A DNA stretch of 64,000 bases from Agilicoccus flavus (GCF_014857905.1 NZ_JACYXE010000001.1:434001-498000); one strand, 5' to 3'. Shown: positions 27,106 through 36,267, numbered from the stretch's first letter. Program-made: numbers and translations. The notes: generated from the letters alone by a model not told the origin.

Positions 27106-28170
27106 TCAGCCGCCGACGAACTCGTTCGTGTACGTCGTGGCCAGGTCGATGGTCTTCCCCTTGACCTCGGGGTTCGCGAGCTGCTGCGTCTTGAGGACGG
27201 CCTGGGCGCCGGCGTCGGTGAACTTCCCGTCCTTGCTCAGGGTCTCCTTGAGCTCGCCGACGACCTTCGCGTACTGGGCCGCGTCCCCGCCGTTGAAGTT
27301 CGCCGGCATCTTGGCCGCGATCTCCTCCCCGGAGTGCTGCTGGATCCACGTCAGCGTCTTCGTCATGGCGTTCGCGAGCTTCTTCGCCTTCTCGGGGTTC
27401 TGCTGCAGCCAGTCGGACTTCGCGTAGAACGAGGAGGACGGCCACGTCTGCGTCCCGTAGAGGGCCTGCACCTGCTGGTGGGTCCGGGTGTCGGCGAGCA
27501 CCTTGGGCGCGCTGCCGATGCGCTTGGCGAGGACGGTGATGTCGGGCTCGAGCATGACCGCCGCGTCGACCTGCCCCTTCTCGACGGCGGCGACGGCGGA
27601 CGACCCCGCCCCGATGCCCGAGACGGACGCGGCGTCGAGGGGCAGCCCGTTCTTGTTGAGCAGGTACTTGACGAACATGTCCGTCGAGGAACCGGGCGCG
27701 GTCACCCCGATGTTCTTGCCCTGGAGATCGCCGACCTTGCTGACGGCATCCTTGTTCTTCGGGGCGACGACGAGCACGACCCCCGGCGACTGGTTGAGGT
27801 TGGCGAAGGCCTTGACCTGCTGGTTCTTGGCCTGCATCTGGATGGTGTGCTCGTAGTAGCCGCTCGTGACGTCGGTCGAGCCGCCGATCATGGCGGTCAA
27901 CGCCTTGGACCCGCCCTGCAGGTCCTGCAGCGAGACGTCGAGCCCGGCCTCCTTGTAGTAGCCGAGTTCCTGGGCCAGCGTCGTCGGCAGGTACGTGAGC
28001 AGCGTCTGACCGCCGATCCCGATCGTCACCTTCGTGTCGGCGTTCCCGCCGCCGCCGGTCGCGCCGCCCCCTCCCTGCCCGGGCGGCGCGGACTGGGGTG
28101 ATCCACAGGCCGCCACGACCGCGAGCAGCGGCACGGCGACGACGGCGACGAGACGGTGGGGAGTGCGCAT
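27106..28170 (-). CDS. ABC transporter substrate-binding lipoprotein (SsuA/TauA/NMT1 type)
   Basis: 354 residues from the ATG at 28170. Signal peptide with lipobox VVAAC (Cys ~22), then a Gly-rich linker and a periplasmic-binding type II fold: GQTLLTYLPTTLAQELGYYKEAGL, GGSKALTAMIGGSTDV. Homologues bind sulfonates, nitrate, thiamine precursors or aromatic acids. Unusually Gln/Lys-rich for this window. Anchored outside the membrane, it delivers ligand to the permease encoded 31 bp upstream. Confidence 0.88.
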   Translation of the reverse strand: MRTPHRLVAVVAVPLLAVVAACGSPQSAPPGQGGGGATGGGGNADTKVTIGIGGQTLLTYLPTTLAQELGYYKEAGLDVSLQDLQGGSKALTAMIGGSTDVTSGYYEHTIQMQAKNQQVKAFANLNQSPGVVLVVAPKNKDAVSKVGDLQGKNIGVTAPGSSTDMFVKYLLNKNGLPLDAASVSGIGAGSSAVAAVEKGQVDAAVMLEPDITVLAKRIGSAPKVLADTRTHQQVQALYGTQTWPSSSFYAKSDWLQQNPEKAKKLANAMTKTLTWIQQHSGEEIAAKMPANFNGGDAAQYAKVVGELKETLSKDGKFTDAGAQAVLKTQQLANPEVKGKTIDLATTYTNEFVGG

Positions 28171-28201
28171 GACGGGCGACCTTTCGAGCGGCGGAGGGGG
28201 A

Positions 28202-29038
28202 TCAGCGAGCGGGACGCCAGCGCAGCAGGTAGCGCTCGAGTCGGTTGACAAGGACGTCGACGACGAGGACGACGACCATGAGGATGAACATGCCGGCGAA
28301 GACGCCGCGGGTGTCGAAGACGCCCTGGGCCTGCGCGATGGCGTAGCCGACGCCGGCGGAGGCGCCGAGGTACTCGCCGACGACGGCGCCGGTGATGGCG
28401 AACCCGACGCTGATGTGCAGGCTCGAGAAGATCCACGTCAGCGCGCTCGGCACGAACACGTGCCGCAGCAGGTGGCTCTCCTTCGCGCCGAGCATGCGCG
28501 CGTTGTCGACGAGCACCCGGTCGACGCCCTTGACGCCCTCGAGCGTGTTGAAGAAGACGATGAAGAAGACGAGGGTCACGCCGAACGCGACCTTGCTCCA
28601 GATCCCGAGGCCGAACCACAGCAGGAAGATCGGCGCGAGCACGACGCGGGGCAGCGCGTTGAACATCTGCAGGAACGGGTCGAACAGCCGGTCGAGGAAG
28701 CGCACCCGGGCCAGGAGGAAGCCGAGGAAGAGCCCGAGCGCCGCGCCGATGACGAAGGCGAGCACCGACTCCTGCATCGTCACCCACAGGTGCGGGAAGA
28801 CGTAGCCCGACGACACCCACGTCCAGACCGTCGCGAAGATGTCCGACGGCAGCGGGAAGAAGAACTGGTCGATGAGGCCCGCGCGGCCCCCCAGCTCCCA
28901 GAGCCCGAGCACGACGAGCGCGAGGAGCAGCTGCAACCCGCGCATGGCCAGGTTCGAGACGCCTCGTCCTTGGCGGCGCCGCACCCCCGCCGCCTGCAGC
29001 GCGGTGTCGTCCCGGGTCGTCCCGCCCTGCGCACTCAT
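28202..29038 (-). CDS. ABC transporter permease (SsuC/TauC type)
   Basis: 278 residues; ATG at 29038 overlaps the ATPase stop (ATGA). About six membrane helices and the EAA loop ARMLGAKESHLLRHVFVPSA. The C-terminus RYLLRWRPAR is cytoplasmic. Partner of the ATPase and lipoprotein beside it. Confidence 0.9.
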   Translation of the reverse strand: MSAQGGTTRDDTALQAAGVRRRQGRGVSNLAMRGLQLLLALVVLGLWELGGRAGLIDQFFFPLPSDIFATVWTWVSSGYVFPHLWVTMQESVLAFVIGAALGLFLGFLLARVRFLDRLFDPFLQMFNALPRVVLAPIFLLWFGLGIWSKVAFGVTLVFFIVFFNTLEGVKGVDRVLVDNARMLGAKESHLLRHVFVPSALTWIFSSLHISVGFAITGAVVGEYLGASAGVGYAIAQAQGVFDTRGVFAGMFILMVVVLVVDVLVNRLERYLLRWRPAR

Positions 29039-29886
29039 GCCGACTCCCGCTCGTTCTGGGCCGCGTAGGTGCGTTCGACCTCCTGCTTGAGCCGCCCCCA
29101 GATCTCGCGGTGCAGGTCGATGAAGGCCGGGTCGTCGCGGATCTCGAGGAGGTCGCGCGGCCGGGGGATGTCGATCTCGTAGGTCGCGACGACGGTGCTG
29201 CCCGGGCCGGCGCCGAGGATGACGACCTCGTCGGAGAGGGCGATCGCCTCGTCGAGGTCGTGGGTGATGAAGACGGCGGCCTTGCCCGACCCGCTCCACA
29301 GGTTGAGCAGCTCGTTCTCCATGATCTGGCGGGTCTGCACGTCGAGCGCCGAGAAGGGTTCGTCCATGAGCAGGATGTCGGGGTCGACGATCCACGCCTG
29401 CGCGATGGCCGTGCGCTTGCGCATCCCGCCGGAGAGCTGGTGCGGGTAGCGGTCGGTGAAGGCCTTGAGGCCGACGCGCTCGAGCCAGACGCGGGCGCGG
29501 TCGTGCGCCTCCCGCGTGTCGACGCCGGCGAAGGTCAACCCGAGGGCCACGTTGTCGAGCACCGTCTTCCACGGCAGGAGCGCATCCTGCTGGAACATGT
29601 ACGACGCGCGCCGGTTGACGCCGCGCACGGGGGCGCCGAAGCTCTCGACCTCCCCGCTGGAGGCCTCGAGCAGGCCGGCGGCCATGTTGAGGATCGTCGA
29701 CTTGCCCGACCCGGTCGGGCCGACGATCGACACGAACCTCCCGGCGGGCACGACGAGGTCGATGTCGCGGACCGCGTCGTAGGAGCCGCCGCCCGGGGTC
29801 TCGAACGTCTTGGTGCACCCTCGCCACACGAGGGCCGGTTCGGGCGCGGCGTCGCCACGCCGATCGGGCGGTGTCGTCGTCGACAC
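29035..29886 (-). CDS. ABC transporter ATP-binding protein (SsuB/TauB type)
   Basis: 283 residues from GTG 29886 (GGAGG nearby). Walker A GPTGSGKST, Q-loop YMFQQDALLPW, signature LSGGMRKR, Walker B ILLMDEPFSALD, H-loop FITHDLDEA. First gene of the five-gene uptake and CoA-lyase operon. Confidence 0.92.
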   Translation of the reverse strand: MSTTTPPDRRGDAAPEPALVWRGCTKTFETPGGGSYDAVRDIDLVVPAGRFVSIVGPTGSGKSTILNMAAGLLEASSGEVESFGAPVRGVNRRASYMFQQDALLPWKTVLDNVALGLTFAGVDTREAHDRARVWLERVGLKAFTDRYPHQLSGGMRKRTAIAQAWIVDPDILLMDEPFSALDVQTRQIMENELLNLWSGSGKAAVFITHDLDEAIALSDEVVILGAGPGSTVVATYEIDIPRPRDLLEIRDDPAFIDLHREIWGRLKQEVERTYAAQNERESA

Positions 29887-30038
29887 AGAGTCCTCCAGGG
29901 GTTCACATCGTGAGCTGTCCACCACGAAGTGGCCTCGACCCTAGTCCTCCGTCACCGCGGGGCACAAGGCCGCGGTGAGTCCACAGGGGCGGGCGCGGCG
30001 TCCGGTCCGGCGCCGTCCGCGCCCCTACCCTGAGACGC

Positions 30039-30533
30039 ATGATCTGGGTCCTTCTCGTCATCGCCAACGTCGCGATGCTGGCCCATTTCGCCTTCCTCGT
30101 GTTCCTCATCGGCGGCGGGTTCGTGGCCTGGCGCCACCCCTGGGTCGCGTGGCCGCACCTGGCCACGGCCGTGTGGGCCTTCGGGATCGAGGCGTGGCAC
30201 TGGGTCTGCCCGCTCACGCTGCTCGAGAACTGGGCCCGCCACGGCGCCGGGATGCGCGGACTCGCGCCGACCGGATTCATCGACACCTACATCCAGGGCG
30301 TCATGTACCCCGCCGAGCTCAACACGCAGGTGCTCGGCGTCGTCGCGACGGTCGTGCTCGCGTCGTGGCTGGGGGCGGCGGTCGCGGCCTGGCGACGTCG
30401 CCGCCGCCGCTCGCCGCCCGGCCCGGGTGAGCCGACCCCTCAGGCAGGGTCGGGGGCGTCCCCCTCGGGCGGTGCGGCGGTGGTGTCGGCGAGCAGCTGT
30501 GCGGCGAGGGTCGCCGCGAGCCAGCGCTCGTAG
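30039..30533 (+). CDS. DUF2784 membrane protein
   Basis: 164 residues. Three to four membrane helices, conserved HLATAVWAFGIEAWHWVCPLTLLENW and GFIDTYIQGVMYP typical of DUF2784. The 3' end (last ~30 residues, Ser/Ala-rich) overlaps the convergent TetR gene by 94 bp, so the family-sized core is residues 1-130. No function is known for the family. Confidence 0.75.
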   Translation: MIWVLLVIANVAMLAHFAFLVFLIGGGFVAWRHPWVAWPHLATAVWAFGIEAWHWVCPLTLLENWARHGAGMRGLAPTGFIDTYIQGVMYPAELNTQVLGVVATVVLASWLGAAVAAWRRRRRRSPPGPGEPTPQAGSGASPSGGAAVVSASSCAARVAASQRS

Positions 30534-31132
30534 CGCGCCGGCGACCACCCTCGCTCCACGACGAGCAGTCGGTACACCTCCGGTGACATGAGCGCGTGCA
30601 CGACGTCGGCGGCGGCGCGCGGCCGCACGCCGGGCGCGAGGGCACCGCTGCGCGCGAGCGAGCGCACGACCTCCCCCTGGCCGCGGCCGCGTTGCGCGTC
30701 GAGGTCGGCGAGCAATTCCCGGGCGGCCGGGTCGGCGTCCGCGGCCGAGGTGAGCACGCGATGGACCGGCTGCGTGCGCGCGTTGATGCCGGCGGCCACC
30801 GCGGCGAAGCCGGCGAGGCGGCGACGCGGGTCGGGGTCGGCGAGCGCGGCGCGCACGGCGGGCCGGTCCCCCACCGGGACGGCCGCGTCGTCCCCCGCGA
30901 TGGAGGTGTCGAGCAGGGCCTTGAGGATGCCGAGCTTTGAGGAGAACAGCCGGTAGACGGTCGCCGCCGGCACGTCCGAGGCGGCGCTGATCGCCTCGAC
31001 CGTCGTCGCGCCGTAGCCGCGCTCGACGAACTCGCGCCGCGCCGCGCCGATCACCGCCGCCCGCGCCAGCCGGGTGCGCGCCTGCCCGCGCCCCGCGGCG
31101 GGTGACGCCGCCCGCCCGTCGTCCCTTGACAT
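30440..31132 (-). CDS. TetR-family transcriptional regulator
   Basis: 230 residues from ATG 31132. N-terminal HTH: RREFVERGYGATTVEAISAA then VPAATVYRLFSSKLGIL. It is divergent from the DUF1059 gene, with repeated CTCTCAT motifs between them, so autoregulation and control of that small gene are likely. Confidence 0.88.
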   Translation of the reverse strand: MSRDDGRAASPAAGRGQARTRLARAAVIGAARREFVERGYGATTVEAISAASDVPAATVYRLFSSKLGILKALLDTSIAGDDAAVPVGDRPAVRAALADPDPRRRLAGFAAVAAGINARTQPVHRVLTSAADADPAARELLADLDAQRGRGQGEVVRSLARSGALAPGVRPRAAADVVHALMSPEVYRLLVVERGWSPARYERWLAATLAAQLLADTTAAPPEGDAPDPA

Positions 31133-31154
31133 GCCCCCGATCCTAGGACACGCT

Positions 31155-31181
31155 CTCTCATATCGAGAGTACAACTCTCAT
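31155..31181. promoter_or_regulatory. Repeated CTCTCAT/GAGAG operator-like sites
   Basis: CTCTC (31155-31159) and GAGAG (31165-31169) form a dyad with a 5-bp centre, and CTCTCAT recurs at 31175-31181. Located between the divergent TetR and DUF1059 starts, in an unusually AT-rich stretch. Confidence 0.45.
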
Positions 31182-31201
31182 TTCGACGAAGGAGTCGGAC
31201 C

Positions 31202-31444
31202 ATGAAGACCATGACCTGCCGCCAGCTCGGCGGCCCGTGCGACCTGGGGCACCGCGGCGAGAGCGCCGACGACGTCATCAAGGCCCAGGACCAGCACCTC
31301 AAGGACGCGGTGGCCGCCGGCGACGCGGCGCACGAGGCCGCGAACGCCGACATGCGCGGGCGCTGGAAGCACCCGAAGAAGTCGCTCGGCTGGTACACGG
31401 ACGCGAAGAAGGCCTTCGCGGCCCTCCCCGACGACCCGGCCTGA
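31202..31444 (+). CDS. DUF1059 domain protein
   Basis: 80 residues, ATG at 31202 after GAAGGAG. The opening MKTMTCRQLGGPCDLGHRG is the DUF1059 signature, with a cysteine pair; a Lys/Ala/Asp-rich helical tail follows. Cytoplasmic, unknown role; probably controlled by the divergent TetR. Confidence 0.75.
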   Translation: MKTMTCRQLGGPCDLGHRGESADDVIKAQDQHLKDAVAAGDAAHEAANADMRGRWKHPKKSLGWYTDAKKAFAALPDDPA

Positions 31445-31496
31445 CGCGTCCGACGGCCCGGCCGTACCCTCGCGCGCCGGGCCGAGCCGTCGCGGC

Positions 31497-32663
31497 TCAG
31501 TCGTGCAGCTCGCGCAGCACCTCGTAGAAGGCGGCCTTGCCCTCGAAGCCGATGCCGGGGGTCTGGGTGAGCCCCACGTAGCCGTCGCGCACGACGGCGT
31601 CGTCGGCGAAGCCGCCGGTCGGCTGGAACTCCCCGGGGTAGGACTCGTTGCCGCCGAGCTTGAGGGCCGCGGCGATGTGCAGCGAGAACTGGTGCCCGCC
31701 GTGCGGGATGCACCGCCGGGAGGACCAGCCGTGCTGGGCGAGCATGTCCTGGATGCGCAGGTATTCGGTGAGGCCGTAGCTCAGCGCGGGGTCGACCTGG
31801 ATGAAGTCGCGGTCGGGGCGCATCCCGCCGTAGCGGATGAGGTTGCGCGCGTCCTGCAGCGAGAAGAGGTTCTCGCCCGTCGCGATCGGGCCGCGGTAGT
31901 GCTCGCTCAGGGTGGCGTTGAGCCGATAGTCCAGCGGGTCCCCGACCTCCTCGTACCAGAACAGGCCGTACGGCTCGATGGCCCTGCCGTAGGCCAGCGC
32001 CGTGTCGAGGTCGAAGCGGCCGTTGACGTCGACCATGAGGCGCGAACCTTCGCCGTCGAGCACGTCGAGGACGGCCTCGATGCGCTCGAGGTCCTCCGCG
32101 AGATCCGCGCCCCCGATCTTCATCTTGACGACGCGGTAGCCGGAGTCGAGGAAGCGCCGCATCTCCTCCTGCAGGTCGGTCAGGGTCTTGCCCGGCGCGT
32201 AGTAGCCGCCCGCGGCGTAGACGAAGACCTGGTCGTCGGGCTCGCCGTCGCCGTACCGGTCCGAGAGCCAGCGGTAGAGCGGCTGCTCGGCGAGCTTGGC
32301 GGCGAGGTCGAAGAGCGCCATGTCGACGACGCCGACCGCGACCGAGCGCTCGCCGTGGCCGCCGGGCTTCTCGTTCGTCATGACGACGTCCCACGCGCGG
32401 GTCGGGTCGAGCCGGCCGTCTTCGGCGAGGAGGGCGTCGGGGTCGGCGGCGAGTAGGCGCGGGACGATCCGGCGGTGCAGGATCTCGCCGGCGCTGTAGC
32501 GCCCGTTGGAGTTGAAGCCGTAGCCGACGACCGGCCTGCCGTCGCGGACGACGTCGGAGACGACGGCGAAGATCGAGCAGTCCATCGTGCTGAAGTCGAT
32601 CCACGCGTTGCGGATCGAGGAGCTGATCGGGACGACGCCCTCGTGGACGGAGACGATCTTCAT
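31497..32663 (-). CDS. tarD: D(-)-tartrate dehydratase (enolase superfamily)
   Basis: 388 residues, ATG at 32663. Matches the TarD family along its whole length: PISSSIRNAWIDFSTMDCS, VGYGFNSNGRYSAGEIL, NEKPGGHGERSVAVG, catalytic Lys in VVKMKIGG, Mg ligands in MVDVNGRF, WYEEVGDP and ATGENLFS, and the catalytic His in RCIPHGGHQ. It dehydrates D-tartrate to oxaloacetate. It is divergent from a GntR regulator with shared operator-like sites, forming a tartrate-utilisation unit without a dedicated transporter in view. Confidence 0.9.
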   Translation of the reverse strand: MKIVSVHEGVVPISSSIRNAWIDFSTMDCSIFAVVSDVVRDGRPVVGYGFNSNGRYSAGEILHRRIVPRLLAADPDALLAEDGRLDPTRAWDVVMTNEKPGGHGERSVAVGVVDMALFDLAAKLAEQPLYRWLSDRYGDGEPDDQVFVYAAGGYYAPGKTLTDLQEEMRRFLDSGYRVVKMKIGGADLAEDLERIEAVLDVLDGEGSRLMVDVNGRFDLDTALAYGRAIEPYGLFWYEEVGDPLDYRLNATLSEHYRGPIATGENLFSLQDARNLIRYGGMRPDRDFIQVDPALSYGLTEYLRIQDMLAQHGWSSRRCIPHGGHQFSLHIAAALKLGGNESYPGEFQPTGGFADDAVVRDGYVGLTQTPGIGFEGKAAFYEVLRELHD

Positions 32664-32682
32664 CGGGCGGCCTCTCGGGTCA

Positions 32683-32744
32683 CTTATAAGATATGAGAGC
32701 CCTAGCCACCAGCCCCTCCGGCGCGCAAGGCGGTCTTATGAGAC
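32683..32744. promoter_or_regulatory. Two CTTATrAG operator-like sites between tarD and its GntR regulator
   Basis: CTTATAAG at 32683-32690 and GTCTTATGAGAC at 32733-32744 (core CTTATGAG). The two near-identical dyads flank the divergent promoters; the likely GntR binding sites. Confidence 0.45.
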
Positions 32745-32781
32745 GGCGGTAGCATCGACGACGACGGATCAGGGAGGCCCC

Positions 32782-33483
32782 ATGAGCACCGCGCACGTCT
32801 TCTCGAGCAAGAGCGACGTCGCCTACGCCGAGCTGCGCCATCGGATCCTCACCGGGGCCCTGCAGGCGGGGACGCGACTCGATCAGTACGAGCTCGCCGA
32901 CGCGATGGGGATGAGCATCACCCCGCTGCGCGAGGCGATCCGCCGGCTCAGCAGCGAGGGGCTCATCGAGCTCGGCCATCACCGCAACGCGCGCATCGCC
33001 GGCATGAGCGCCGCCGAGGCGCGCGACCTGTTCGAGGTGCGGCTCCTGCTGGAGCCCGGCGCCGCGGCGCTGGCGGCGCAGCGCCGCACCGACGCCGACC
33101 TGGCGGCGCTGCGGGCGGCGGCCACGCGGCTGCGACCGGTGACCCGCGAGTGGGGCGAGGAGGCGCTGGGTGCGCACCGCGACTTCCACCGGGCGCTCTC
33201 CCTCGCCTCCCACAACGACGTGCTCGCCCGCCGGCTCGACGACCTGTGGGACAAGTCCGACCGCTACCGGCGCCTCGGGCTCGCTCTCCCCCAGGGCGAG
33301 GGGCCCCGCACCCGCGACCACCGCGAACACCACGAGCTGCTCGACCTCGTCGCGGCCGGCGACGCCGACGGCGCCCGCGACCTCATGCACGCCCACGTCG
33401 AGCGCAGCCTCCCCGCGACCTCCATCGACGCCCTCGAGGAGGGCGACATCCAGCGCGGGGACTCTCGCGCGCATCGCCGATGA
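32782..33483 (+). CDS. GntR-family regulator (FadR/FCD subfamily)
   Basis: 233 residues; ATG at 32782 after GGGAGG. Winged helix YAELRHRILTGALQAGTRLD ... ITPLREAIRRLSSEGLI, then an all-helical FCD ligand domain with the metal-binding residues in LFEVRLLLEPGA, AHRDFHRAL and DHREHHELLDL. Divergent from tarD, so it probably responds to tartrate or a related acid. Confidence 0.88.
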   Translation: MSTAHVFSSKSDVAYAELRHRILTGALQAGTRLDQYELADAMGMSITPLREAIRRLSSEGLIELGHHRNARIAGMSAAEARDLFEVRLLLEPGAAALAAQRRTDADLAALRAAATRLRPVTREWGEEALGAHRDFHRALSLASHNDVLARRLDDLWDKSDRYRRLGLALPQGEGPRTRDHREHHELLDLVAAGDADGARDLMHAHVERSLPATSIDALEEGDIQRGDSRAHRR

Positions 33484-33537
33484 CGCTCGTTCACATCGAC
33501 GTGCCAAGTGGCGCATGCGCTCGCCAGGCCGGAGCCA

Positions 33538-33763
33538 TGCGCACCACGGTGGAACTCGACACCGCCGCGGCGGTGGAGCAGTTGCGCCGTGAGCATGGTC
33601 GAGGCGTGAGCGAGGCGGTCGACGACCGCATGCGGCGTGGCCTGACGGTCGAGGCCGTGCCGCGGCGCCCGTTCCGGCAGCGCACCCGGGCCCTGGGCGT
33701 GCGGGGCGACGTGTCCAACTCGCCGACGCCCTCAAGGTCCTCGAGGGGGCGGACGCGCGCTAA
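33538..33763 (+). pseudogene. VapB-type antitoxin, frameshifted
   Basis: MRTTVELDTAAAVEQLRREH opens a ribbon-helix-helix-like VapB. After GVRGDVSN (about 33718) a single missing base breaks the frame; the next frame gives ADALKVLEGADAR then TAA overlapping the VapC ATG (TAATG). The restored protein would have about 75 residues. Confidence 0.6.
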
Positions 33764-33902
33764 TGCTGCTCGACGCCGACATCCTGCTTGATGGGGTGGA
33801 GGAGTCGCCCCCCGTCCCGAACGCACCCGCGACCGGCTGACCGACGCCCTCAACGGTCCCGTCCGGGTGGGGATCCCGTGGGGGCGCATCCACCGCCCGT
33901 GA
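33763..33902 (+). pseudogene. VapC-type PIN toxin, truncated and frameshifted
   Basis: MLLDADILL opens a PIN domain. The frame breaks around the C6 run near 33810-33816; the shifted frame continues RPERTRDRLTDALNGPVRVG, typical VapC sequence, then stops after ~45 codons. The C-terminal two thirds are missing, so it is a true relic. Confidence 0.6.
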
Positions 33903-33930
33903 GGCGCTCGCCGATCCGACCCCCCGACGG

Positions 33931-34731
33931 TCACGGGTCGCTCTTCTCGACGCGGGTCCACCCGCTCCAGCCGCGCTGTTCGATGAGCTCCCGTAGGCGC
34001 CCGACGACGGGGTGGGCGCTGTCGGCGAGGGCGTCGACGAGCCCGACGAAGGCGGGGTCGGGGGTGCTGTCGTCCTGCCGGTCGAGGGCGCCGCTCGCGT
34101 CGGCCTGCGCGAAGAGGTCGCAGAGCAGGTCGGCGGTCTCGGCGAGCAGCGCCTCGTCCTGCCAGTCCTGCGCGAGCCGGCCGAGCAGGCGGTAGAGCCG
34201 GACGACCTCGGGGTCCTCGAGCTGGGCGACCTTGTCGGCCATCATCGCGGGGATCTGCTCGGGCCAGCGCGCCGCCATGAGGATCCAGGCCTCCCGCTCC
34301 GGCGCGATCATCTCCTCCGGGGCGCCGATGGCGCGCAGTCGATCGAGGTAGTCGAGCACCTCGGGCGGCAGGGCGAGCGTCTCGCTCGAGCCGAGCCGGG
34401 CGATGCTCGCTCGGTGCTCCTGCAGGGTGCGGATCTGGGCGCGCAGCCGGCGATCGATCTCGTGCGCCCCCGCGGCGAAGGTCGCCGGGTCGGCGTCGAG
34501 CAGCTCACGGACCCGGGCCAGCGGCACGCCCGCCTCGGCGAGCGTGCGGATCCGGATGAGCCGCACGACGGCGGCCGCGTCGTACGTCCGGTAGTCGGAG
34601 TGGTCGCGCTCCGGCTCCGGCAGCAGGCCGATCCGGTGGTAGTGCCGCACCGCGCGGACCGTCACGCCGGCGTACGCGGCGAGCCGCCCGATCGTCAGCA
34701 TGGCGCCAGTGTGCGCGCTCGCGACCGTCAT
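33931..34731 (-). CDS. MerR-family regulator with TipAS-like C-terminus
   Basis: 266 residues; ATG 34731 overlaps the permease stop (ATGA). MerR HTH: MLTIGRLAAYAGVTVRAVRHY, IGLLPEPERDHSDYRTY. The helical ligand-binding part is drug-sensor-like. Coupled to an ABC exporter, it probably regulates this operon in response to a drug-like ligand. Confidence 0.85.
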   Translation of the reverse strand: MTVASAHTGAMLTIGRLAAYAGVTVRAVRHYHRIGLLPEPERDHSDYRTYDAAAVVRLIRIRTLAEAGVPLARVRELLDADPATFAAGAHEIDRRLRAQIRTLQEHRASIARLGSSETLALPPEVLDYLDRLRAIGAPEEMIAPEREAWILMAARWPEQIPAMMADKVAQLEDPEVVRLYRLLGRLAQDWQDEALLAETADLLCDLFAQADASGALDRQDDSTPDPAFVGLVDALADSAHPVVGRLRELIEQRGWSGWTRVEKSDP

Positions 34732-35491
34732 CCGGCGACCTTGCGGTGATAGGTGCGCATCGCGAGGAGGTAGGCGACCGCGAGGATGCCGAGGCACCAG
34801 GCGACGGCGATCCACCCCTGCGCGCCGACCGGCTGCTGCGCGAAGAGGCGTCGCAGCGTGTCGACGATCGCGGTGACCGGCTGGTGCTCGGCGAACCAGC
34901 GCACCGGCGCCGGCATGCCCCCGGTGGGGACGAACGCCGAGCTGACGAAGGGCAGGAAGATCAGCGGGTAGGAGAACCCGAGACGCCGTCGACCGACGTC
35001 GCCGTCAGCCCGGGGGTCACCGCGAGCCACGTCAGCGCCAGCGTGAAGAGCGCGAGGATCCCGGCGACGGTGAGCCAGGCCACCGGGCCGGCGCCGGTGC
35101 GGAAGCCCATGGCGAGGGCGACGAGCACGACGAGGACGAGGGCGGCGAGGTTCGCGACGAGCGAGGTGAGCACGTGGCTCCACAGGAGCGCGGACCGGCT
35201 GATCGGCATCGACCGCAACCGCTCGAACATGCCGCTCGACACGTCGGTGAACAGCCGGAACGCCGTGTAGGCGATGCCCGAGGCGACGGTGACGAGCAGG
35301 ATCCCGGGCAGGAGGTAGTCGACGTAGCTCCCGCCGCCGACGTCGATCGCGCCGCCGAAGACGTAGACGAAGAGCAGCAGCATGGCGACCGGCGTGATCG
35401 CCGTCGTGAGGATCGTGTCGGGGCTGCGCAGGATGTGGCGCAGCGACCGCGAGAAGAGGGTCGTCGTGTCGTGGACGGCGTGCGTGCGCAT
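34728..35491 (-). pseudogene. ABC-2 type drug-export permease, interrupted by a frameshift
   Basis: The first frame starts MRTHAVHDTTTLFSRSLRHI and covers four helices to LTWLAVTPGLTATSVDGVSG (DrrB-like permease). The second frame resumes exactly at GFSYPLIFLPFVSSAFVPTG and runs to the expected end KVAG. One missing G in the run at 34987-34989 (CCC on the plus strand) would restore about 254 residues. Either an assembly error or a recent inactivation; the otherwise intact halves favour one of these over old decay. Confidence 0.75.
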
Positions 35492-35499
35492 GGTGATCC

Positions 35500-36267
35500 T
35501 CAGTGCTCGGAGCCGGTGGGGGAGACGAGCGCGAGGAAGACGTCCTCCAGGCTCGGTTGCTTCTCGACGTCGTCGACGTGGGGTGCGGGCAGGCGCGCCG
35601 TGAGCTCGGCGAGAGTGCCCGCGGCGATGATCCGGCCCTCGTGGAGGATGGCGATCCCGTCGGCGAGGCGCTCGGCCTCCTCGAGGTACTGCGTCGTGAG
35701 CAGGACGGTCGTGCCGGCTCCGGCGAGGGCCCGGACCGTCGCCCAGACCTCCTGTCGGGACTGCGGGTCGAGGCCCGTCGTCGGTTCGTCGAGGAAGAGG
35801 ACGGGCGGGTCGCCGACGAGGCTCATCGCGATGTCGAGGCGGCGGCGCATCCCCCCGGAGTACGTCGCGACCCGGCGCCGGCCCGCGTCGGTGAGGTCGA
35901 ACCGGCGCAGGAGATCGTCGGCGATCCGGCCCGGCCCGGGCAGGCGGCGCAGGCGGGCGACGAGGGCGAGGTTCTCGCGGCCGGTGAGGATCTCGTCGAC
36001 GGCGGCGAACTGGCCCGTCAGGCTGATCGAGGCGCGGACGTCGGCGGCCTGCGTCGCCACGTCGAACCCGTGGACCGTCGCGCTCCCCGCGTCGGCGCCG
36101 AGCAGGGTCGAGAGGATCTTCACGGCGGTCGTCTTGCCGGCCCCGTTGGAGCCGAGGAGCGCGCAGATCGTGCCCGCCGGGATGCGCAGGTCGACGCCCC
36201 GGAGGACCGCGTGGTCGCCGTAGGACTTGGTCAGTCCGGCGACGTCGATGGCGTGTGTCGTGGTCAT
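35500..36267 (-). CDS. DrrA-type ABC transporter ATP-binding protein
   Basis: 255 residues from ATG 36267. Walker A GSNGAGKTT, Q-loop LTGQFAAVD, signature YSGGMRRRLD, Walker B VLFLDEPTTGLD, H-loop TTQYLEEAE; the C-terminal VFLALVS is DrrA-like. Transcribed with the permease (8-bp gap) and MerR gene. The family exports drugs and antibiotics. Confidence 0.9.
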   Translation of the reverse strand: MTTTHAIDVAGLTKSYGDHAVLRGVDLRIPAGTICALLGSNGAGKTTAVKILSTLLGADAGSATVHGFDVATQAADVRASISLTGQFAAVDEILTGRENLALVARLRRLPGPGRIADDLLRRFDLTDAGRRRVATYSGGMRRRLDIAMSLVGDPPVLFLDEPTTGLDPQSRQEVWATVRALAGAGTTVLLTTQYLEEAERLADGIAILHEGRIIAAGTLAELTARLPAPHVDDVEKQPSLEDVFLALVSPTGSEH

